DNA of 64,000 nucleotides from NCBI GenBank assembly GCA_965153355.1, contig OZ231128.1, positions 27,280,001-27,344,000 of the forward strand, written 5' to 3'. Both the position numbers and the translations under genes were made by a program. Positions within the stretch are counted from its first letter, which is position 1. Each line of letters starts with the position of its first letter. Origin of the DNA: Flaccisagitta enflata (lineage: Eukaryota > Chaetognatha > Sagittoidea > Aphragmophora). This document shows, one piece after another, positions 19,519-31,160 of the stretch. Under the pieces are notes generated by a model. That model saw only the letters and a program-made list of their open reading frames with translations, had not been told where the DNA came from and did no database searches.

Positions 19519-20534
19519 CGTTGAGAATCAGCTTAATTCCGCTTGGAAATTGGTTGGACATGCAAATTCTAACCGTTAATTACCGTTAATTACATAATAT
19601 TTGGCCATATTTTTGTTTACACGGGTGAAAGCATGTCAGGACGCTCCTAAAAGCATCAGAAAATAATGAAAATCCTGGAGAAAAACAAATGACGCAAACC
19701 TAAGAAATCGTCAAAGTTCATTTCAACTTTGAGCAAACGGGAGGGGGTCATAGTATTTTTCTGTCTGCGTCTTTCACACATATATGAAAGAGGACCTTCA
19801 ATACTGTCAGGAACTGTTTTCAAAAAATATTTTCTCCGATGCGAACCCTTTCTACCAATCGCATCTTTCCATGACAGGTTTGTATAAAAATTACCAAGCA
19901 AAATGATTTCAGTAAAGTTTCTGATAGAAGTAAGCAGAATCGAACGAAGATTTTGACCCAGTTTCTGTTCAGTTATTGTTGTCTAGTTTATATGAAAAAT
20001 GAACCCGGTCAGTATTTCATTAAACAAATACTTTTTAAAACACCTAATAATGCTAATAATGCTAATAATGCTTATTACAACAAAATTTGCCAAAAGAACG
20101 ATGCAGAATTTTTGGCCATCCCCCTAACACTGTTAGATTCCAAAGATTTTCTGGAAAAAGTAGAATCTGATTGTGCGGATATTTAAAAAAACCAAAGAGA
20201 GGAAAAAAATCATAGCCTTTTATAGACATAGTGGTTTAACTGTTCCTTTTTAAAGTGTTTTCCTCTCAAAACAGTTTGAGCTACAGATGAAAGTTTGAGT
20301 TCAAATGATATGTTGAGGTGTTTTTTTTTTTAACAAGGCTGGTTACACACCTCTAAGCCATAAATTACTGCAGTCCCTTAAGATTTCCAGTGGTGAAGAA
20401 AAATAGTGTGGGAAAGAGATTGCCTAATTGACTTCCAATATTTAGGACTAAACAACAAAATGATTTTCTTAAGAAGCCATGTTCCCATTTGTGGGTGTCT
20501 AATTCTCCTGTCTATCTGTCTTGAATGGTATCAG
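19519..20534. other. Intron 3, last part
   Basis: AT-rich and non-coding. AAGATTTTCTGGAAAAAGTA then GAATCTGATTGTG (20,143-20,178) recurs at 23,600-23,640. ATAAATTACTGCAGTCCCTT near 20,362 recurs as ATAAATGACCGCAGTCCCAT at 22,089, marking the repeat unit of the exon duplication. Confidence 0.5.
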
Positions 20535-20648
20535 ATGTGGACGAATGCGAAAGAAATCCATGCGAAAATGGTGGAAACTGCTCAAACAAAATTGGTTCAT
20601 TTCTATGCCAATGTCCTCCGGAATGGACTGGTCCATTGTGTAAGCAAG
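20535..20648 (+). CDS. cbEGF exon 3 (EGF-kelch gene)
   Basis: A 114-bp, phase 1-1 exon between TGGTATCAG and GCAAG|GTAATG. It encodes DVDEC, NPCENGGNC, NKIGSFLCQC and PLC, a complete six-cysteine calcium-binding EGF module. It is very close to the exon at 13,973, and the preceding 45 intron bases (ATTCTCCTGTCTAT..CTTGAATG) are nearly the same in both, so the two are recent duplicates. The following intron was later broken by a HINE at about 20,702. Confidence 0.87.
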
Positions 20649-20701
20649 GTAATGTCAAAACATTCCACAATGATTTCATGGGGACCCGCTTCAACTTATT
20701 G

Positions 20702-21838
20702 TCGCATACACGCGACTCTACACCCTACTTTGTTTGTCTTTGGTCCGTCTGTCAGTCTATCTGTAGTTCCATTTTTAGATGCGTCCTCTCACCTCTATAA
20801 AAGGTCATGTCTGTCCGTTGGTTGGTCAGTTGGTTGGTCTGTCACGTAAACGTCTAAATTGCAAAATCCGAGGCTTTTTCATTCCAAAACCAGCACCAAC
20901 CAACTTATTCTTTTGTTTGACCATTAATTCATTCATTCATTCATTCATTCATTCATTCATTCATTCATTCATTCATTCATTCATTCATTCATTCATTCAT
21001 TCATTCATTCTTTCATTCACTCAATCATGAACAACGTTCATTTAAAAAAATTTCATTTCTTAAAAAAACATTCATTCATTCATTCATTCATTCATTCTGT
21101 TCCTGCCAAAATTCTTCACTGACCTTAAATGTTATCCCTGCCCACTAGCTTGTACCTAAATGACAAAAAGCAATAGAATTGATATTCTACAAGAGATCAT
21201 TTTTTGGGACTGTCTCAGGCTTCTATTGAAATTAATATTGGCGTTAAAATTCTACTTTTAGGTGGCCGCGCCTTACCTTCTATAATCCCTACCCATATAG
21301 GAAATCCAAAATTTCAAAGTTCACAAATTCCAATTCTGACTGCAGATTTGGAATTTGCAGAAAAAACTGTCAATTGAAAGTGTTTTCCTTTTTTTGATCT
21401 CCCAATTAGAAGGTGGTCAAAAAAGCTGTCAAATATTGCGAAACATACCTTTCCTTTTTAATTTTTTTGTAAAATCATTGAACTTACCTTCTTTAAAAAT
21501 CTTAAGCGTGGATTTTGATAATGATCCCGAAAGAATTTTGAAAAAAGAAAAGTACTTTCAACAGACCGTTTTTCATGCAGATTTCAAATCTGCAGTCAAA
21601 ATTTTGATTTGAGCAATTTGAAATTTTTAGTTTCCTATTGACCCATGGGAAGTTAAAGGTGAGGCGCGGAGAGCAAGATGTAAACTTTTGAAGCTGAAAA
21701 TGCTGACAATAGAAACCCAAGACAGCTCCACAACATGAACTGCTCGTAGAATTTGGATTTTTTTGGTTTTAGTCATTTCAGTACAGGCTACTGCCCACCC
21801 ACACGCAACTGGGGTAGCCGTGTCCCCAGCTTTATTCA
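20702..21838 (+). repeat. Composite HINE-like insertion, about 1.1 kb
   Basis: Begins at GTCGCATACACGCGACTCTA and ends at the distal signature CCCACCCACACGCAACTGGG then GTAGCCGTGTCCCCAGC. Inside are a second, B-type element (20,772 on: TGCGTCCTCTCACC hairpin remnant, GGTTGGTTGGTCAGTTGGTT), (ATTC)n at 20,925-21,015 and 21,068-21,100, and unrelated AT-rich sequence. The intron that follows EGF exon 2 lacks this block, which supports the insertion limits. Confidence 0.6.
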
Positions 21839-22170
21839 ATCCTGAATTATCTAGATCTATTATCTGTATATCATTGTCAATAAAAGAGTAAAATTCCACA
21901 AACAGGACTGCTTCTTGTGCAAGTTATCACTATCATTAAACCGGGAATAGAGGCTTTCGCAAAAATCTTTGTGTTAAAACTTAACAGGGAAAGGTGTAAC
22001 GGTACTTAATAATTTTTTTGTATTTCAATTCTTGTAAAAATACATATGTTCATACATTTCACAATCAGGCACCTTGCCAATGAGGCATAAATGACCGCAG
22101 TCCCATGAGATTCGCTTGTGAAGCAAGATTGTACATTAAAAATCTTAAACTAATGAATGAATTATGAATG
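21839..22170. other. Resumed duplicated intron flank
   Basis: ATTGTCAATAAAAGAGTAAA to TTAACAGGGAAAGGTGTAAC follows the order seen after EGF exon 2 (about 14,195-14,350). Then ATAAATGACCGCAGTCCCAT marks the start of the next duplicated unit. TGAATGAATTATGAATGAAT at 22,154 may be the tail of the LINE next to it. Confidence 0.55.
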
Positions 22171-22388
22171 AATTATAATTTCGATGTAAAAGCAGCGTAC
22201 AATAATCATGGTAATCACATTGTAAGGCTTAGTCGAGGATAGCCTGAAAAAGTCGTTAAATTTATTTCCATCAGGGTCCCTTAAACGTCAACAATGATAA
22301 TTAAACTTGATTCGTAGTAAAAAATAATGCCAACAAGGAAGAAAACTAAAAACATATAAACATAAGAATTGGACCATTTTGAAAATAT
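22171..22388 (-). other. Probable LINE 3' untranslated tail
   Basis: Non-coding sequence between the LINE stop codon and the GAATGAATTATGAATGAATT repeat, which may serve as the 3' tail of the element. No poly(A) is seen. Confidence 0.4.
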
Positions 22389-23475
22389 CTAGTACTGTAA
22401 AAGAATATGGTCCTTCAGCTGTCTCTTAAAGACAGACTCCGATTTGATCGTTTGTAACTGTAAAGGTAAACTGTTCCATGCTTGAATAGCTGTGTATGAA
22501 AAGCTAGATAAGGTACCATCGCACCGGGAAATAGAGAAACCGTCCGAAGTACTTCCGCGTGTTCTATGGGAGTGAGCATCCGAAATGAGGACAAATTCAT
22601 CAAGGAGATAAGAGGGGGCGGTTCTATTTCTTATTTTAAAAACATGGCCAAGCTTGAAATATTTTACTCTATCTGGGATTGAAAACCATGAAAGCTGTTT
22701 CAATTCAGGTAAACCAACGTGCGCCATGTTACCTAGTTTAAAAACAAAACGAACCATCTTCCGTTGGAGAACATCTAATTTGCACTTGACACCCTGGGTA
22801 ACACTACGTTACCAAGACGAGGAGCAATAGTCAATATAAGGCTGCACTAGGGCCGAACAAAGAATTTTACGGGTGCCAAAATCCATAAGATGGGAGTTCC
22901 TGTACAAAAAAGAGATTCTACCAGCACATTTTTTGATGAGACCTTCAGCGTGAGAACGACCATCCATACTGTTATTTAAATAAATGCCAAGATACTTTAC
23001 ATTAGTTACCTCTTTGACAGGCGATCCCTCACATGTGACTTCAAACCCGTTTACCCGCTTAATTCGTTTTGCCGACCCATAAAGTATGGCCTCAGTCTTT
23101 CCGACATGGAGGGAAAGCCTGTTATTAATCAGCCAATGTTTACAATTAGCCAGTTGAGTACTAAGATGAGCTGAGATGTGTAGAGGGTCCTTGTGGGAGT
23201 AGACAAGAGCTGAATCGTCAGCGTAAAGAGAAAGACCACAATCAATGCTTACACTTAGATCATTAATGTATAGAAGAAATAACAGCGGACCAAGGATGGA
23301 ACCCTGAGGAACACCACATGTTACTAACATAAAATCAGATCGCTTTCCATTTACCTCAACACATTGTTCTCTATTAGAAAGATAAGATCGAAACCAGGAA
23401 CAGGAATCAGGTTTGACACCGATAGCCTCTAGTTTAGACAACAACTAAACCAAAGAATCATTTTTATCTCATGTA
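22389..23475 (-). pseudogene. 5'-truncated LINE, reverse transcriptase and C-terminus
   Basis: In one frame, reading leftward, the fragment encodes the middle and end of a non-LTR reverse transcriptase: CGVPQGSILGPLLFLLYIND, the catalytic YADD block (SLYADDSALVY), and then the thumb region (KEVTNVKYLGIYLNNSM). After an in-frame TAA near 22,809 it continues into a conserved C-terminal block (RTAPSYLLDEFV, WNSLPLQLQ) ending at 22,389. The 5' part is missing: similarity stops near 23,475 with another in-frame stop near 23,447. The style is that of Jockey/CR1/L2-type LINEs; I cannot choose between them. It lies antisense to the host gene in an intron and is inactive. Confidence 0.85.
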
Positions 23476-23781
23476 ACATAACTTGCGGACATTATGCAAA
23501 AACAAGAAGTGGTAGTCAAATTCTCAAAAAAGCTCCTGAAAGAAGAGATTTTGCTGTTTTTTTTTTTGGGTTTTTTTTTTTGGTTTGGTTTGGTTCAGAT
23601 TTCAGGGATTTTCTGAAAAGAAATTAGAATCTGATTGTGCTGATATTTAAGAGAAGCAAGAAATGAAAAAAAACATAAACATATTGCCTTAGCCATTTTC
23701 TGATACGTGTGATTTGGCAGTACCCCTGGCCTCCAGTACTCCACCTGTACTGCGGAGGGTACTGCCAAGGTAGTTCCCCAC
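23476..23781. other. Intron 4, repeat-derived non-coding
   Basis: Contains a segment related to 19,240-19,330 (CAAATTCTCAAAAAAGCTCC), poly(T) at 23,556-23,580, and a segment shared with 20,143-20,178. No coding signal. Confidence 0.45.
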
Positions 23782-24155
23782 TTTTTAGTCGCGTGCACGC
23801 AACTCTACAACCCGCTTTGTCGGTCTGTCCGTCCGTCGGTCTGTCCGTCCGTCCGTCAGTCCGTCCGTCACACTTTACTTTTTTGTACTATAATGTCAAC
23901 TCTCAGGTCATTTTAAGTCATTTTAAGTCATTTATAGTTATTCTAAGTCATTTTGAGTCAGTCTAAGTCATTTTAAGTCATTTTAAGTCATTTTAAGTTA
24001 TCTTAAGTTATTTTTGGTTTTTTGTTTTTTTAGTCATTTTAAGTCAATTTTGGTCATGTTAGGTCATTCTAAGTCATTGAAAGTCATTCTAAATCATTCT
24101 AAGTCTCTCTTTGTCTGTAAGTCTCGCACGCGACTTATAGGTGTTGGCCTTGTTC
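23782..24155 (+). repeat. HINE-like element, subfamily D, carrying a 10-bp minisatellite
   Basis: Palindrome AGTCGCGTGCACGCAACTCT, (GTCC)n/(GTCT)n, CACACTTTACTTTTTTGTAC, AATGTCAACTCTCAGG, then about 20 TCATTTTAAG/TCATTCTAAG units, and the end GTCTCGCACGCGACTTATAG then GTGTTGGCCTTGTT. The element at 49,874-50,238 is the same arrangement inverted, so the array is part of the element. Confidence 0.85.
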
Positions 24156-24800
24156 CCGATTATCTCACACGGGGACACTGGAGTAATTTCTTAACAGTTT
24201 AAGCTACAGATGAAAGATTGATCTGAAATGAAAGACAAATTGAAGCAGTTTTCTGGGAACAAGGCCACATACACAGCGCTTGCTCGGCTTCAAGATTTTT
24301 GTGGGCACATATCCAGCTTGAAATATAGTCCACTATCGACACAGTTTCAATGAAAACTACCTAGATTTAATACTAGGGGCCTGCAGCAAGTGCTTTGAAA
24401 TGGCAGAAGAAAAAAAACTTAGATGTGTGCAAGTGACTCTTTTAATTTTGGTTTTGTGTAAGACAATAACAGGTCGTTCATCAGATTGAGACCAATTTTT
24501 TGCATGAATAAGCTTACATGGTCTCACCTTACCTGCCCAAATGCTTGATGAGCTGTAAACCTAGCTGATCGTGCCCATCTGCATACATAATGAGAGTTGT
24601 TCCCACCATGCCAACTGACAGTGATTTCTCCATGAGCGGTGTATTCTTTATGATATGACTGGATTCACTCCAACCTTAGTATCATAAGCTCATAAGTTTA
24701 GGCAGGGGTAGTGACTGACTAGTATACTAGGGCAGAGTAAGTTTCCATATATTCCACGTATTCTAATCAGAGAGGATAAAGCCCTTTGGACTGCTACACT
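24156..24800. other. Intron 4, non-coding
   Basis: A dispersed-motif copy lies at 24,190-24,240. Scraps of HINE body (CTTACCTGCCCAAATGCTTG at about 24,530) are present. Otherwise unique. Confidence 0.4.
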
Positions 24801-24960
24801 TTTTAGTCGCGGACTAGCAACTCTATGAGAGGTTTTGTCTGTCAATCTATCAGTTTGTCTGTCGGTCCATTTGTGAGCACAAGTCGAACCAGGTCATTAG
24901 ACCTAAGTCGCGTGCGTCGGCACTTTCAAAAAATGTCAGGCAGACAGACGGACAAACAAG
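24801..24960 (+). repeat. HINE-like fragment, subfamily C
   Basis: TTTTAGTCGCGGACTAGCAA, CTCTATGAGAGGTTTTGTCT, GTC-type tract and GAGCACAAGTCGAACCAGGT. The distal end was replaced by GCAGACAGACGGACAAACAA, a second decayed tract. Confidence 0.6.
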
Positions 24961-25074
24961 TATTTTTTCAAAATCACTTTTTGAAAAGATTTTTACTCCT
25001 CCATGTTTCTTCTCTGCCATTCTCTGCCATTCTTTGCCGATTTGCAAAATGCCTAAAACCACAGTTATGCTATC

Positions 25075-25905
25075 CTCATGAAAGAGTGACCGTCATGCAA
25101 CTTGAGTCAGAGCCATTTGATACAATATCAATTAATGTCTACTTCCCATACTACAACACACATGACATTGAGTTATACTTGTCGCTATATTGTGGCACAA
25201 TAAAATTTGTGGGAAATGTCATCTGTGATAACCTGGAGTGCAAAGTAATGATTCTTGCGGATTTCAATTGCAATTTAAATGGAGTCAACCATCCATACTC
25301 AATTCTGTTGCGCAACATCATGCGACATAACAATTTACTGTCTGTCTATGATCTCGCATTAGATTTCGATATTGACACCGCAATCACATGATTCGATACA
25401 AAAACTAAGTCATACACATTGATTGATGGAATCCTAATTAGCAATGAGTTACGTGATATTGTTAGTGATATACGAATTCCAATTCGCGGTGGCAATCTGT
25501 CAGATCACTGTCCAGTAGAACTGAATATTGAAGTTGTAATAACGGAATCTCTTCACAAAAAAAAAACAGCTCAGCCACAGCACGTAAATTGGAAAGAGCT
25601 TTCCAACGAGCAAATTGTCTCGTTTCAAGAGGCTATGGAGACAAATTTATCCTCCATACATATGCCATTCTACTCCATCCTCACGGGAACAGTGTGTTTT
25701 TTTTAAGATTCACACAAGAGGGTTCTGGGACAATATTATGGTGATACCATCCAAGCTGTGATCAATGCAGAATCCATATTGCCAAAAACCAATCCAAATT
25801 ATGAATGATCATATTGGGATGAGGACTTATCAGATTTGAAGTCAAAATCAATTGATCAATCAAGTCAAGTGATGGCCGATATGTGCGCTTTTGAATGAAC
25901 GTTTC
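25075..25905 (+). pseudogene. LINE endonuclease fragment (APE/EEP type)
   Basis: The frame encodes the second half of an APE-like endonuclease: INVYFPYYNTHD, MILADFNCNL (the conserved D-x-N block) and LSDHCPVEL (the S-D-H catalytic block), then the linker toward the RT (YWDEDLSDLKSKSIDQSSQ). In-frame stops occur at 25,389 (TGA), 25,704 (TAA in a poly-T run) and 25,806 (TGA), and there is no RT after it. It is therefore a dead internal fragment, cut off on the right by a HINE at about 25,906. It may be the same LINE family as the RT fragment 1.6 kb upstream, but the strand is opposite, so they are separate insertions. Confidence 0.75.
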
Positions 25906-25985
25906 CAGTGGCGTGCTGCGCAACTCTAATCTCTTCACCCCTCTTTGTTGGGCCATCAGTCCATTGGTTGTTCTGTTGGTCTCCT
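25906..25985 (+). repeat. HINE-like stub
   Basis: GTGGCGTGCTGCGCAACTCT, CCCCTCTTTGTTGGGCCATC and a GGTT/GGTC remnant. It directly abuts both the LINE fragment and the next foldback element. Confidence 0.55.
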
Positions 25986-25988
25986 TTC

Positions 25989-26395
25989 TGGGCAGCGGCC
26001 CTATGACCTATGACCTATGCTTTCACACTTGGGGAAATTTCATCTTCTCCTCCTTCTATGTCCCACCTTGTCCTCGAGACCAAAATCCTAGCCCTGAGGC
26101 AAAGATTCGAGCCTCGAGGCCCAAGTCCTTGTCTTAAGGCCTGAATCCTTGCCTGGAGGTAGACGTCCAAGCCTCAAGGTCCAAATACCAGCCTCATGGC
26201 CTAAATACCAGCATCATGGCCCAAACTCCAGCCTCAACCATAGAATACAGCTCAATGGCCGAAATTTCAGTCCTAAGGCCCAAATCCCAGCCCTGAATCT
26301 CAGCCCAAAGGCCCTAAATCCCAACTGCTAGAATAAGTAGAAATTTCCTCATTTGTGAAAGAAAACATCATCAGTTCCTTCAGGGCCACTGCCCT
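25989..26395. repeat. Foldback-family element
   Basis: GGGCAGCGGCCCTATGACCT then ATGCTTTCACACTTGGGGA on the left, TTTGTGAAAGAAAACATCAT and CCTTCAGGGCCACTGCCC on the right. The roughly 20-bp inner units are of type AGGCCCAAATCCCAGCCCTG. A solo GGGCAGTGGCCTCAAGGGGA end lies at 26,484. Confidence 0.75.
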
Positions 26396-27224
26396 GCTGT
26401 CTCCCTCATCTTCAATCACAACGTAGTTGGGTAGGGCACAGGTAATGCGACCATCTTACACTTTTGCAACTATTACTTTTTTGGGCAGTGGCCTCAAGGG
26501 GACAATATCCTGAAGAACGAATTCATTTTGCTAGAGTTATATTGAGTCAGTACCCAAAAAGAAATACCAGTTTCAAAAGCAACTGCGACCATGTACAGTC
26601 AGGCTTGGATAAATTGCAACTGGAACTTTATTTGATCATTAAGTGATACTTAATGAGTCAAACGGTATAAATTGAACATTTTTTGAAAGTAATCATCTAT
26701 ATTTAGTTAATTCGCCGCCATTTTCAACATTTATCAAGATTCTGCACGACATTAAGGAATCAAAACTAAGGAGGTAATTTAGTTAGAGAGACCACTGACA
26801 TTGCATATTAATCTCTATTCATTCTTCTAGTTTTGGTCAAATTATGAGCCCAAATCATAAAATATTCGTGACCATTTGAAAGCTCTGCAAAAAATCTTCC
26901 AAATGCAATGTTGCTGGTCAATGTGGCTCCATTCGTTTTAAAATGACAAAGGCTTGAAGAAAAATATCACCAATGGAAAAAACATTCAATTATGATGAAT
27001 TTTCCTCCCTATTTTTTAGTCCCTCTCTTTAACACAGCATTCCATATAAATGCATCAACAAAATTTGCTCTACTTGGTCTCAATCTCTTCATCTTTTTAA
27101 AAGCTTCAATTTTCTGATTTTCGACTGAGTGATAGGCTTGAGAATCCAGTTGCAATTTATCCAAGCATGACTGTATATATACTCTTTTGTTTTGTCAGAA
27201 GTAAAGCAACAGAATGACAAAAAG
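26396..27224. other. Intron 4, non-coding
   Basis: AT-rich. A dispersed-motif copy is at 26,870-26,930 (GACCATTTGAAAGCTCTGCA). AACTGCGACCATGTACAGTC near 26,580 and its inverted relative (AGCATGACTGTATATA) near 27,165 suggest a decayed TIR element of about 600 bp between them. Confidence 0.4.
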
Positions 27225-27426
27225 AACAAGGCCGGATACACGGCTATCCAAGTTGCGTGCGGTCGGGCAGGGGCAGTGATGAAATACACCAGCTGGGCAG
27301 TTGGGCAGGAGCTGTATCCTCAAAACCGCCCGTCAACGCCGAAAAAGCAAAGCGTTACGACGGAACAAAAGACTGACTGACCAATGGACAGAGTGGGTTG
27401 AAGGGTCGCATGCACGCGACTAAAAG
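27225..27426 (-). repeat. HINE-like element, subfamily A (intact)
   Basis: AACAAGGCCGGATACACGGC, GGTCGGGCAGGGGCAGTGAT, a poor GACC tract and palindrome GTCGCATGCACGCGAC before TAAAAGG. Confidence 0.75.
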
Positions 27427-27479
27427 GAAAATAGAAGATCATTAAGACTAGCAAAAAAAGAAATCAAATACAAAGAGAA

Positions 27480-27690
27480 AATAAGGCCGGATACATGGCT
27501 ACCCTAGTGGCGTGTGGGTGGGCAGGGGCCACATTGGAGGTCAACCAACCATTTGGGCAGGAGCAGGGAGGTTAAGAAATGAAAATAAAAAAGAAGTTAA
27601 ATGTGACCAACCAACCAACAGACAGACGGACAGACGGATGGACAGATGGACGGCTAAAGCAGGGTGTTGAGTCGCATTGCACGCGATCGA
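27480..27690 (-). repeat. HINE-like element, subfamily A (intact)
   Basis: ATAAGGCCGGATACATGGCT, GTGTGGGTGGGCAGGGGCCA, ATTTGGGCAGGAGCAGGGAG, (GACA/GACG) tract, AAAGCAGGGTGTTGAGTCGC and TTGCACGCGATCG. It lies head to tail with the copy at 27,225. Confidence 0.75.
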
Positions 27691-27987
27691 ATATATTATA
27701 AAACTATTCCTTGGTCAATTCGCGTTCAATGGCAATATTTCTAGCGAGATAGGCTATCACATTTCACGAGATAGGTTATCACCTAGTTTCAGTGATGAAG
27801 TAACAGCTCATTAAACCGTTTTCTTGCCCTGGCAAAAAGATCAGGATGTGAACTATATCTGAAAGATTTTTCTGACACTTTCCCATACGTTTATCATGAA
27901 ATAGATAAATTCATTTTGCTATCTTAGTTACTTGTTTCTTTAGTAGCCATGTGGGTGTCTTACTGTATATATCTTTCATAATTTCAG

Positions 27988-28101
27988 ATGTGGACAAATG
28001 CCAGGGAAATCCATGCGAAAATGGTGGAACCTGCTACAACGAAATTAGTTCATTTTCATGCCAATGTCCCGAGGGATGGAGAGGACCAATCTGTGAGAAA
28101 G
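27988..28101 (+). CDS. cbEGF exon 4 (EGF-kelch gene)
   Basis: A 114-bp exon after CATAATTTCAG and before GAAAG|GTAATA, phase 1-1. It encodes [24 protein letters not shown] and GPIC. Lys replaces the usual Glu just before the first Cys, so calcium binding may be weaker, but the six cysteines and the S-F-S aromatic turn remain. It is the most diverged of the three DVD-type modules. Its donor phase fits the kelch exon at 43,348, giving an Ala codon at the junction. Additional EGF exons too diverged to see between here and 43 kb cannot be excluded. Confidence 0.85.
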
Positions 28102-29395
28102 GTAATAAGAAAACATTCCATGAAGATTTTGTATGGACTTGCTACAGGATGTTTACTCCCTAAGTGGAATAAGCTCAGATTTCTCAATGCTTCAAATCTG
28201 AATTCTGAAATCACGTGTATGTTTCAGAAATTTCACATTCTTTGTTTAGAAATAACATTGGTCTACAATACTCCACAAGAATAATTTCATGTAATTAAGT
28301 GGAAAAACAAGGTCAACACCTTGAAGTCGTGGATGCAAATATTGGGTTATAGAGTTACGCTGCATGCGACTAAAACCTTGCCCTGTCGGTTGGTAGGTTA
28401 GTCCGTCCATCTGTTGGTAAAAAAAAATATTTTTAAAACTGCGAGCGGTTTTAAAATTACTGCTCACCGTGGTAGTTGATCAAGCAATAATGATTTCGAG
28501 ATTTTTTATTTGTTGGGTAGGTGAATGTGTAACTTAACCCAAGACATGATCTCAGACATGGGGGACGCATAGGAGAGGCTGTATACTACCTTGATCATAT
28601 TTCTTCGTTCACTTTGATAAACAGTTCATCCATACATAAAAAATGTCAATTTCATTGTTTGTTTTTTCTCTAAATAATTTTTATGGCCTCCCCCCGCCAC
28701 AATGCCTGCTTCCGTGCACCGCCACAATGATTGGTATTGCTTCTTTGGGTATTCTGCCGCGATATGTTGCCTTAACTTTTGCAAAACTTTTTCAGCTCCT
28801 CAATTGGCATCACTCTCTGCATTGACTCAACTATATGCAGTAAAAATACACTTCTAGTAAGCGCAGGTACAAGAAATAAGTGACATTTAAAAAGTACGTC
28901 AAAAGATCTTTCAATTGGCACCAATCTCAATCCAATAGCTCAAACTGTTTAGAAATGAGAGCAATGTAAAGATGGCATGTCTTTTTCAAATTATCACAAG
29001 CATAATTTTCGCTGCAATTTTGACAAAGACATGTTCCTTTTAAAACGGTCTCATTTCTAAACGCTTAAAGCTATCACAACCAGATTCGACGCAAATGAAA
29101 GATCTTTTGATGCAGTTTCTGAATCTCACCAATTTTTTTGCTCTATCTCATTTAAAAGTAAAGTTATAAATGAAAACAGGTGAACGAAGAATTATGATCT
29201 AGGTAGTACCACCAAAAAGCCATAACTGACATTGCATCAAGCTGCCCAAGGGGGCCTCTGTGTATCATGTTCGCACGCTAAAATGATTCAAATATCTTTA
29301 AATCATCATTGTATGTGTTGTCGCGATTGACCATGGACACACAGCATGGCAGTGTCATTTTTTCTGTTTTTGTCTTTACACAATTTTGACACACC
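28102..29395. other. Intron 5, first part
   Basis: The first 110 bases match the intron after EGF exon 2 in outline (GATTT..TATGGACTTGCTACAGGAT). A HINE-A fragment lies at 28,340-28,475 (GCTGCATGCGACTAAAACCT, GTTGGTAGGTTAGTCCGTCC). Dispersed-motif copies are at 28,905-28,960 and 29,050-29,110. No gene. Confidence 0.5.
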
Positions 29396-29745
29396 ACGTA
29401 ATCTGTAATAGAAAAACATGAGATTAATACCCAAGCAATACCCAAGCAATACCCAAGCAATACCTGAGCAATACCCAAGCAATACCCAAGCAATACCCAA
29501 ACAATACCCAAATACCCGAGTTTACCCTGGGTATTAATCTCACCTCAGATATTTACCACATAATCTGTAATAGAAAAATGTGAGATCAATATCCGAATAC
29601 CCGAGCAATACCCAAGCCATACCCGAGCAATACCTAAGCAATACCCGAGCAATACCCAAGAAATACCCGAGCAATACCCGAGCAATACCCAAATACCCAG
29701 GTATACCCGAGTATGCCCTGGGTATCTATGTCACCTCAGATTAAC
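29396..29745. repeat. Two hairpin-flanked CAATACCCAAG minisatellites
   Basis: Two blocks, each starting TAATCTGTAATAGAAAAA and a GAGAT.AATA stretch, running through 11-bp units CAATACCCAAG/CAATACCCGAG, and ending CCTGGGTAT..CACCTCAGAT. The first block starts GAGATTAATACCC and ends GGGTATTAATCTC, a perfect 13-bp inverted pair. The second block is its diverged tandem copy. Confidence 0.75.
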
Positions 29746-31160
29746 TGGTGTGACGCAGTTCGACGCAATGAGCCAACAAAACCAATAGCATTTTGCGGTT
29801 GTTCAGAGGCATAAGTTTCACTGTTGTGGTGGCGATCGGTGGCGACGTAGAAAAACGAGCATATTTCGCCTTAGAATTTTAGCCAGGTTTCTGGTTTTGC
29901 GAAAACAGTAAATCCCGTATCCTATATCTCAAACAAATCAGAATTGAGATTTTGACGTCAGACTCACTATTGGGAGTACAGACTGACATGAACAAGTAAG
30001 GATATGATTTGACCATCTAGTTGTTCAGCTCAAAATATGTGGATTTTACCTTCAAAATTCATTCTTATTTCACATAGCCTCTGTCCAGTTACACAATAAC
30101 AATGGACCGACAGATGAGTGTACCCACTGCTTGTCGCAACCATAAAGAAATAGAACAAACAAGCGTAAAAAAAAAGAGAAATAAAATAAATGACAGAAAC
30201 GAAAAAAGAAAAAAAAAACGAGCTCAAGAGGTCAACAGTCGCGTGCCTCAGCCTACACTTACAAAAAAATTCAAAAAAAATTTAAAAAATGTTAAAAATT
30301 GGTTAAGAATGTAAAAGAATGTTAAAATTTTTATAAACGATGAGAAGTGTTGAAAAAAAAATGTTACATGATGGACAGACAGACTGACTGACAGACTAAG
30401 GTGTAGAGTTGCGTCAAAAGGGAAGAATGGAAAGATAGAATGGAAGAAGGAAAAAAATGAAGAAAGAAAGAAAGAAAATAAATGAAAAGGAGAAAGAATG
30501 AAAGGGAGAAAAAAAGGGAGAAAAAAAGGGAGAAAAAAAGAAGGGAAGAAAAAGAGAGAAGGAAAGATCATTCTACCCCTTCCTTACTATCTTTATCTTC
30601 CCTTACGTCCCAAACTGGCCCCAACGGGCACGCGACTCTACGTCTATTCGTCCGTCCATCCGTCTATCCGTCCGTGCATCCATCTGTCCGTCCATCCGTC
30701 CGTCCGTCTGTCTGTTGGTCCGTCACACTCTTACTTTTTAAATCAATTCTATTTCTATCTAGAACAAAAAAGAGTCGGCAGATAAGAATCATGTTGCATA
30801 TCCATTAAGTTTTTAAGAAAACATCAATGAAACGCATGTTATACTTTGTTTGATTCTTGTGGACATCAAAACATTTCATCACATGCATTGATATGCTATT
30901 TTAGATGTATTTTAATGTAGAACAACACGATCTCCTCTCATAACTTGAATGCAGAATTTTTAAGTCCATGCTCAATGGTGTGTGCTCCCTTCTCTGTAGC
31001 TGTCTCCAAAACACCAACAGGACACCGGGTTACAAGGGCGTAAGGATGTGACATGACTACCCCTTGGCATCATATAAGCAGCAAAAATTTCCGAAAATAA
31101 CCAAAAAATATTGTTTATTCAAGTATGGTAACTGAAAGAAAATAAAATGCAATTTTTCTA
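29746..31160. other. Intron 5, with HINE remnants and purine tracts
   Basis: HINE pieces at about 30,362-30,420 (GACAGACAGACTGACTGACA, GGTGTAGAGTTGCG) and 30,628-30,745 (CACGCGACTCTACGTCTATT, (GTCC)n to GTCACACTCTTACTTTTTA). A GAAAG-rich tract lies between them (30,420-30,570). No exon seen. Confidence 0.55.
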
